From contig NJBL01000008.1 of assembly GCA_005223145.1 (NCBI GenBank), positions 1-48,858 on the forward strand: DNA of 48,858 nucleotides. Direction: 5' to 3'. Below, piece by piece: positions 44,730 through 48,858 of this stretch. The DNA is from a bacterium (candidate division B38) B3_B38 (GTDB lineage: Bacteria; Acidobacteriota; B3-B38; Guanabaribacteriales; B3-B38). Positions within the stretch are counted from its first letter, which is position 1. Every line of letters begins with the position of its first letter. Made by a program: the position numbers and the translations under genes. Under the pieces are notes generated by a model that worked only from the letters and a program-made list of their open reading frames with translations, searched no databases and was not told where the DNA came from.

Positions 44730-45353
44730 TTACATCTTCTGCCTGACAGATTCAAGCACCTGGCTCCTTAGAGCCATCCCTTCCTCGGAAAGCGATTTAA
44801 TTTTAGCCTCCATCTTCTCGACGAAAGCGCTATCTTTCAACGAAGGGAGGTTTATCCTCACATTCATGATGGCTCCCTCCAATCCCGCCCAGCAGGCAAG
44901 ACAACCCACCCCCAGGTCACTTATGGCATTGGGATTTCCCTCCTCAACCACCTCCTGGCAGCTTTGCAGCAGCGAGAGGCAGAGCTCAGCGGTCTGATAG
45001 GGGACCTCGGTGGCTTCTTTAAAGGCTTGTTGAAGAGCGTCCTTCCGCCGCTGTATCTCCTGCTCTATTGTTTTGGGCATGCGAAAGGCTTGCATCACCC
45101 CATTGAAGGCTTCGGTGTCGCGGTCGCACAGTCTGCTGAGCTGAAAGCTCATATCCTCAGCTCTCTCCTTAACCCTCCGGAACTTACCCTCCACCTCCTT
45201 GAACTTCTCCCTCCCCAGAGTGAGATTACAGAACTTGATAATGAGCGAGGCTCCTGTCGCCCCCATAAGGGCGGCAATGCTGCCACCGCCTGGGGTGGGA
45301 GAGTCGGAACCAGCCTTCTCCCATAGCTCTTTTACGGTTAAATCGGCTAACAT
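44730..45353 (-). CDS. Formiminotetrahydrofolate cyclodeaminase-like protein
   Basis: A 207-residue helical protein of the FTCD_C/FchA family, which converts formimino-THF to methenyl-THF and ammonia. It begins with the family motif LWEKAGSDSPTPGGGSIAALMGATGASLI and includes CDRDTEAFNGVMQAFRMPK and SDLGVGCLACWAGLEGA. The adjoining hutI (60 nt upstream) suggests a role in histidine-derived one-carbon units, but HutH, HutU and a formiminotransferase are not in the window. GGAG lies 6 nt before the ATG. The methenyl-THF cyclohydrolase reading is an alternative. Confidence 0.9.
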   Translation of the reverse strand: MLADLTVKELWEKAGSDSPTPGGGSIAALMGATGASLIIKFCNLTLGREKFKEVEGKFRRVKERAEDMSFQLSRLCDRDTEAFNGVMQAFRMPKTIEQEIQRRKDALQQAFKEATEVPYQTAELCLSLLQSCQEVVEEGNPNAISDLGVGCLACWAGLEGAIMNVRINLPSLKDSAFVEKMEAKIKSLSEEGMALRSQVLESVRQKM

Positions 45354-45413
45354 AAAACACTCCTTTAAGTTATATTTTAATACCTCTTTAGAGATACGAC
45401 GGCGAGAAAAAAC

Positions 45414-46703
45414 TTATGGAAACCTACCCTGGTTTATAATTCTACCCTCTTTCACCACAATCTTCCCGTCCTTAACCACTGTGTGGACATGATTGATGCC
45501 CCAGTGGTAGATAAGGTGTAGATAGTTAGGTATGGAGCAAATAATAAAGTCGGCTTTCTTGCCCATCTCTATACTGCCCAGCGATTTATGCAGCTCCACG
45601 GCATAGGCGCTGTTAATGGTAGCCGCATTGATTGCCTCCTCCGGGAATAAGCCCATCTCCAAACAGGCCAAGGTGATGGTGAGGGGCATTGATTCGTTCA
45701 TCGCCGTTCCGGGATTGAAATCGGTGGCTAAGGCGACCGGAACACCGGCTTCTATCATTCTCCTTGCTGGGGGGTATCTATTCAGTCGCAGGAAGAAATT
45801 GGAGCCAGGCAGCAGCACCGCCGCCACTCCCTTCTCCGCCAACATCTCAATCCCTCTGTCGGAGATGTAGTCCAGATGGTCGGCAGATATCGCTCCCAGC
45901 TCAGCAGCTAATTCGGCACCCCCCGAGGATGTGAGCTGGTCAGCGTGGAGCTTGAGCTTAAATCCGAGCCGAGCTCCCGATTCCAGTATGGCCCTGCTCT
46001 GCTCCAGGGAGAAAGCCCCCTCCTCGCAAAATACATCACAGAACTCCGCCAGCCCATCCTCCCTTACCCTGGGGAGAAACTCGGAGATTAGTAAATCAAC
46101 ATACTCCTCCTTCCGTGAGAGATATTCGGGCGGAAAGGTATGAGCACCCAGAAAGGTATTAACAACATCAATGGGATGGCTTTGATGAAGCTCCCTGCTA
46201 ATGTGGAGAAGCTTCAGCTCATCATCAACAGTCTGCCCATAGCCACTTTTCGCCTCGCAGGTGGTAGTCCCCAGGCGAAGCATGTAGTCCAATCTCCTTC
46301 GGGCATCTCGGAGCAGCACCTGATAGCTGGCAGCTCTGGTGGCTCTCACCGTAGACAGAATTCCTCCCCCCGAGCGGGCAATCTCCTGATAGCTCACCCC
46401 CCGCAGCCTCTGGACAAACTCCACCTCGCGGCTCCCCCCGAATACGAGATGGGTATGGGAGTCCACCAGACCGGGCAAAACCACCGCTTCCGAGGCATCT
46501 ATCACCTTGCAGCCCTTTTCGAGTGTGACCTTCTCTTTGAAACCTTTCTCCTCCCCCACATAGCTTATCTTACCCCTGTATGAGGCAACCCATCCCTGGG
46601 TTATCAGCCCTAAGTCCATCATCTCACCTCTGAGCTTGGGAGCTTTGCCGCGGCAGGTTATCACCTGGCGGGCATTTTCTATAACCAGGTCGGCTTTGAT
46701 CAC
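45414..46703 (-). CDS. hutI: Imidazolonepropionase
   Basis: The third enzyme of histidine degradation, giving formiminoglutamate. This amidohydrolase of 429 residues shows the metal-binding VDSHTHLVFGGSREVEF, the substrate motif ARSGGGILSTVRATRAAS, LHADQLTSSGGAELAAELG and the catalytic ATDFNPGTAMNES. The GTG start has AGGAAAGA upstream. It follows the DUF167 gene by 34 nt, so an operon with yggS is likely. Confidence 0.95.
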   Translation of the reverse strand: MIKADLVIENARQVITCRGKAPKLRGEMMDLGLITQGWVASYRGKISYVGEEKGFKEKVTLEKGCKVIDASEAVVLPGLVDSHTHLVFGGSREVEFVQRLRGVSYQEIARSGGGILSTVRATRAASYQVLLRDARRRLDYMLRLGTTTCEAKSGYGQTVDDELKLLHISRELHQSHPIDVVNTFLGAHTFPPEYLSRKEEYVDLLISEFLPRVREDGLAEFCDVFCEEGAFSLEQSRAILESGARLGFKLKLHADQLTSSGGAELAAELGAISADHLDYISDRGIEMLAEKGVAAVLLPGSNFFLRLNRYPPARRMIEAGVPVALATDFNPGTAMNESMPLTITLACLEMGLFPEEAINAATINSAYAVELHKSLGSIEMGKKADFIICSIPNYLHLIYHWGINHVHTVVKDGKIVVKEGRIINQGRFP

Positions 46704-46737
46704 TCTTTCCTACCCCTTTTTCTGTTTTCCCCTCTCA

Positions 46738-47031
46738 CTAAATCCAGGGGGATAATTTCTCCAGTAAGGTTTTCTCGTCTATCCCTTTAATTTCCAACAC
46801 CTTCCTCTTTTGTTTTTGTCCCATCTGCAGGCAAATAGATGAGCGTTCGATACCCAGCTGCTTCACAAGAAATGTGATGAGCTCCCGATTGGCAGCTCCG
46901 CCGACAGGTGGGGCAGTGAGCTTTATCTTCAGTCGCCCCTCAATCACTCCGACTATCTCATTCTTGCCCGAGCGAGGGACTACAAGTACAGGTAGGCTGA
47001 TACCTGCCCTTGTCTTGATGAGCTTCAGCAT
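46738..47031 (-). CDS. DUF167 (YggU) family protein
   Basis: A 97-residue alpha/beta protein with the YggU pattern PRSGKNEIVGVIEGRLKIKLTAPPVGGAANREL and QKQKRKVLEI. Its biochemical role is unknown. The order yggS-yggT-yggU is conserved in many bacteria and is followed here by hutI. It starts 30 nt after yggT. Confidence 0.93.
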   Translation of the reverse strand: MLKLIKTRAGISLPVLVVPRSGKNEIVGVIEGRLKIKLTAPPVGGAANRELITFLVKQLGIERSSICLQMGQKQKRKVLEIKGIDEKTLLEKLSPWI

Positions 47032-47061
47032 ATGATTAATTTTCTGATTAATCTATGGCTA

Positions 47062-47361
47062 TTACACAAGACTACGAGCCAATCTCAACAGGCTGTTCAC
47101 CAGGAGGGGGCGGAGGATAAAAAGAGCCAGGAGCACTATCAATGGGGATAGGTCCATCCCACCGTAGATAACCGGCAGTCGCCTCCTTATGGGTCGCAAT
47201 ATGGGCTCTGTCAGGCGATAGATCCACCTTACCAGAGGATGATAGTAATAAGGGGTTATCCAGGAGATAACAGCACGGGCGATGATAATCCAGATATAGA
47301 GAATTATCACCAGATTCAGAAGAAAGGCTATCGTTTCAATGAAACCAGCCAGAAGAGACAT
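47062..47361 (-). CDS. YggT family membrane protein
   Basis: A 99-residue protein with two hydrophobic regions and the YggT motif between them (ISWITPYYYHPLVRWIYRLTEPILRPIRRRLP). The family is linked to osmotic shock and membrane processes and is usually beside yggS. It starts 3 nt after the yggS stop, with GGGAGG inside the yggS end, so translation is coupled. Confidence 0.94.
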   Translation of the reverse strand: MSLLAGFIETIAFLLNLVIILYIWIIIARAVISWITPYYYHPLVRWIYRLTEPILRPIRRRLPVIYGGMDLSPLIVLLALFILRPLLVNSLLRLARSLV

Positions 47362-47364
47362 ATC

Positions 47365-48069
47365 TTATTCCTCCCGAGGTCCAAAAATAGCTGTTCCCAC
47401 CCTGACCATCGTCGCCCCCTCCTCGATGGCGACCTCAAAATCGTGGCTCATACCCATGGAGAGCTCTTTCAATTCTGACGAGACTACCCCTCTGCGGTTA
47501 AGCCGGGCAAGAAGCTGGCGCAGACGTTGGAAATAGGGACGCCCATCTTCCGGATTGGAGAAAAAGGGAGGCATGATCATGAGACCCTTCAGGGTGAGGT
47601 TTTCCATCTCCCCTACCCTCTTCACCAGCTCCTCCAGCTCCGCTTCGGGGATGCCAAATTTAGTCTCCTCTTCCGCCAGGTCTACCTGAATGAGTACCTC
47701 CATCCGTTTGGATAAAGCGGCGAGGTGTCGGTTGAGCTTCTCGGCAATGGACAGTCGGTCGATAGAATGAATCATATCGAAAAGCTCGGCTGCCCGCTTG
47801 GCTTTGTTCGACTGAAGGTGTCCCACCATATGCCAGGAAACCCCGGCTTCTATGTGAGGTATTTTTTGATGGGCTTCCTGAACCTTGTTCTCACCCAGAA
47901 TAGTTATACCGGAGGCTATGGCTGCCCTGATATGCTCCAGCCCGAAGGATTTGGATACGGCAACCAGCTTTATCTCATCAGGGTCTCTGCCTGCTCTAAG
48001 AGCTGCCCGGGCTATGCGCTCCTTTACCCGATGGATATTTCCTTTGATTTCCTCAGCTAATCTCTCCAT
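47365..48069 (-). CDS. YggS/PLPBP family PLP homeostasis protein
   Basis: A single-domain alanine-racemase-like barrel, 234 residues, without racemase activity, that buffers pyridoxal phosphate. The PLP lysine is in IKLVAVSKSFGLEHI; other motifs are GENKVQEAHQKIP, WHMVGHLQSNKAKRA and the C-terminal LSMGMSHDFEVAIEEGATMVRVGTAIFG. It is the first gene of a unit running yggS-yggT-DUF167-hutI-cyclodeaminase, behind a good promoter. Confidence 0.96.
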   Translation of the reverse strand: MERLAEEIKGNIHRVKERIARAALRAGRDPDEIKLVAVSKSFGLEHIRAAIASGITILGENKVQEAHQKIPHIEAGVSWHMVGHLQSNKAKRAAELFDMIHSIDRLSIAEKLNRHLAALSKRMEVLIQVDLAEEETKFGIPEAELEELVKRVGEMENLTLKGLMIMPPFFSNPEDGRPYFQRLRQLLARLNRRGVVSSELKELSMGMSHDFEVAIEEGATMVRVGTAIFGPREE

Positions 48070-48151
48070 ACTGCCTAATTATATGTAAAAAGGGTAGTTT
48101 CCCTTATTGAGTAAAAAGGTAAAATCTCCCTTCTGCAATAGAAACAAATAA

Positions 48152-48180
48152 ATTGTAAAATAAAATCATCTCTTCGTCAA
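48152..48180 (-). promoter_or_regulatory. Promoter of the yggS-hutI operon
   Basis: On the minus strand TTGACG and TACAAT are separated by exactly 17 nt, about 80 nt before the yggS start. Confidence 0.65.
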
Positions 48181-48228
48181 TTCATTTTACTAAAAATGAG
48201 GCATTGTATAGAATTGGAAGTGGGAGGG

Positions 48229-48266
48229 TGCCCCCTTGGCTCTCGGAGCCAAGGGGGCATATTTTT
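48229..48266 (+). terminator. Perfect 14-bp hairpin with T run, plus-strand orientation
   Basis: TGCCCCCTTGGCTC and its exact complement flank a TCG loop; ATTTTT follows on the plus strand. It touches the stop codon of fmdB on the other strand. As an fmdB terminator it lacks a U tract; as a plus-strand terminator it is excellent. Confidence 0.75.
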
Positions 48267-48567
48267 AGGATGGATTATACCGTGAAGTGTTGCAATCGCA
48301 GGATGCACGGCTACCATCACGGCAGCCCTTTTCAGAAGAGCTTTTGGTAGGAGAGGCTTTCACATCCTTATTAAGATTCTCATTCTTCTTTCGGCCATAA
48401 TCGGTCACATACCACCCCGACCCTTTAAACTGCAAGGCTGGAGCATGAAGAACCTTTTCGACTTCCCCATCGCATTTCGGGCAATGTCGCAGTGGTTTGT
48501 CCGAGAATTTTTGTATCACCTCGAATCGCTTACCACACTGAAGGCACTGATACTCATACAACGGCAT
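48265..48567 (-). CDS. FmdB-family zinc ribbon protein
   Basis: A 100-residue protein with the FmdB ribbon MPLYEYQCLQCGKRFEVIQKFSD...CPKCDGEVEKVL and the family motif FKGSGWYVTDY. The C-terminal third is low-complexity and contains three further Cys (KGCRDGSRASCDCN). The function is unknown; the zinc ribbon suggests nucleic acid or protein binding. The ATG at 48567 follows AGGTAGGTG, better than the GTG at 48576 in the track. Confidence 0.93.
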   Translation of the reverse strand: MPLYEYQCLQCGKRFEVIQKFSDKPLRHCPKCDGEVEKVLHAPALQFKGSGWYVTDYGRKKNENLNKDVKASPTKSSSEKGCRDGSRASCDCNTSRYNPS

Positions 48568-48603
48568 TCTAAACACCTACCTTTTTGTCATGGAAAGATT
48601 TAT

Positions 48604-48631
48604 ATAATACCACATTAATGTCTATTGTCAA
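48604..48631 (-). promoter_or_regulatory. Promoter of fmdB
   Basis: On the minus strand a consensus TTGACA and TATTAT are separated by 16 nt, about 40 nt before the fmdB start. Confidence 0.65.
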
Positions 48632-48701
48632 GAGGGAAAATTATAAATGGTGGGGTATAAGAGAAGGAAAATTGTGTAAAGAATTTTCTTTAAATTAATC
48701 A

Positions 48702-48858
48702 TCAACATACTGTATCCAGGCGAGTGGCGCAAGGGTTTTCTTTCGCCTCTTTCAGAGCATCTGACATATCTAAATATCTATATCCCCTCAGCCATTCCTC
48801 ATGTTGCTCCAGCAGCAGGGCTCCTATAAGGCGACGGCACGATTCTCCGTTGGTGAAG
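48702..48858 (-). mobile_element. C-terminal end of an IS256-like (mutator) transposase
   Basis: This frame is missing from the ORF track because it enters from the window edge. On the minus strand the last 52 codons read FTNGESCRRLIGALLLEQHEEW...GYRYLDM and stop at TGA (48704-48702). The pattern N-x-x-S/x-x-R-L-x-x-A-L-L-x-E-x-x-E-E-W-x-x-G-x-x-Y-L is the C-terminus of IS256-family transposases. Beyond the stop, AATTGTGTAAAG (near 48672) resembles the terminal inverted repeats of that family, so the element probably ends at about 48.65 kb. The start lies outside the window. Confidence 0.7.

Noticed and set aside
1-48858. CRISPR array, prophage or toxin-antitoxin pair
   Set aside because: No regularly spaced repeats, phage structural genes or typical small toxin-antitoxin gene pairs were seen.

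Overview
The window looks like a chromosome segment of a diderm (Gram-negative-type) bacterium of moderate base composition, probably from a little-cultivated lineage. Outer-membrane features are the C-terminus of a TonB-dependent-receptor-like barrel, an MlaE/MlaF/MlaD-type (MCE) lipid transporter and a lipobox protein resembling LolA/LolB. SpoVG, a YacL-type PIN/TRAM protein, QueH and PdxS-independent housekeeping genes occur beside them, a mix seen in Deltaproteobacteria-like and several candidate phyla. I cannot fix the phylum from the sequence alone. No phage, CRISPR array or rRNA operon was seen. One tRNA (Gln, TTG) is present.

Layout. 1-5.2 kb: end of an outer-membrane receptor, then a PDZ/multi-TM/GAF/PAS histidine kinase overlapping an NtrC-type sigma-54 activator. 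5.4-10.5 kb: an orphan pseudopilin, D-Ala-D-Ala ligase, a THEP1-type NTPase, an unknown exported protein and a long SppA. 10.7-16.1 kb: YqeY, then yebC-ruvC-ruvA-ruvB and the queuosine genes queH-queA. 16.2-19.5 kb (minus strand): a PIN/TRAM membrane protein and a small AT-richer group of methyltransferase, DUF302, very Met-rich exported protein and SHOCT protein, suggestive of a metal or stress function.

19.5-35.4 kb is almost entirely minus strand: TPR protein, lipoprotein, ispE, spoVG, tRNA-Gln, prs, rplY, pth, a membrane protein, rpsF, rpsR, rplI, dnaB, mlaE, mlaF, mlaD, radA. The membrane protein is the most striking gene in the window. It aligns along its length with membrane-bound (H+/Na+) pyrophosphatases but has lost nearly all catalytic aspartates, so it appears to be a pseudoenzyme built into a ribosomal-protein/replication operon. 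The MlaD protein also carries what looks like a C-terminal outer-membrane beta-barrel.

35.5-38.7 kb: an iron module, Fur-family regulator, FeoB and a DtxR-type regulator whose C-terminal FeoA-like domain is the only FeoA-like sequence nearby, behind a promoter with a probable Fur-type operator. 38.9-44.6 kb: dGTPase, a broken remnant of a restriction/methylase-like gene, rpiB, glyA, dCMP deaminase, rsmI and two small membrane proteins. 44.7-48.9 kb (minus strand): yggS-yggT-DUF167-hutI-cyclodeaminase operon, an FmdB zinc ribbon and the C-terminal end of an IS256-like transposase running off the window.

Functional links: glyA, the cyclodeaminase and hutI meet at one-carbon folate metabolism; dgt, dCMP deaminase and prs at nucleotide supply; ruvABC, radA and dnaB at replication and recombination. 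Start sites were revised from the ORF track where a Shine-Dalgarno sequence or a neighbouring gene decided the matter.
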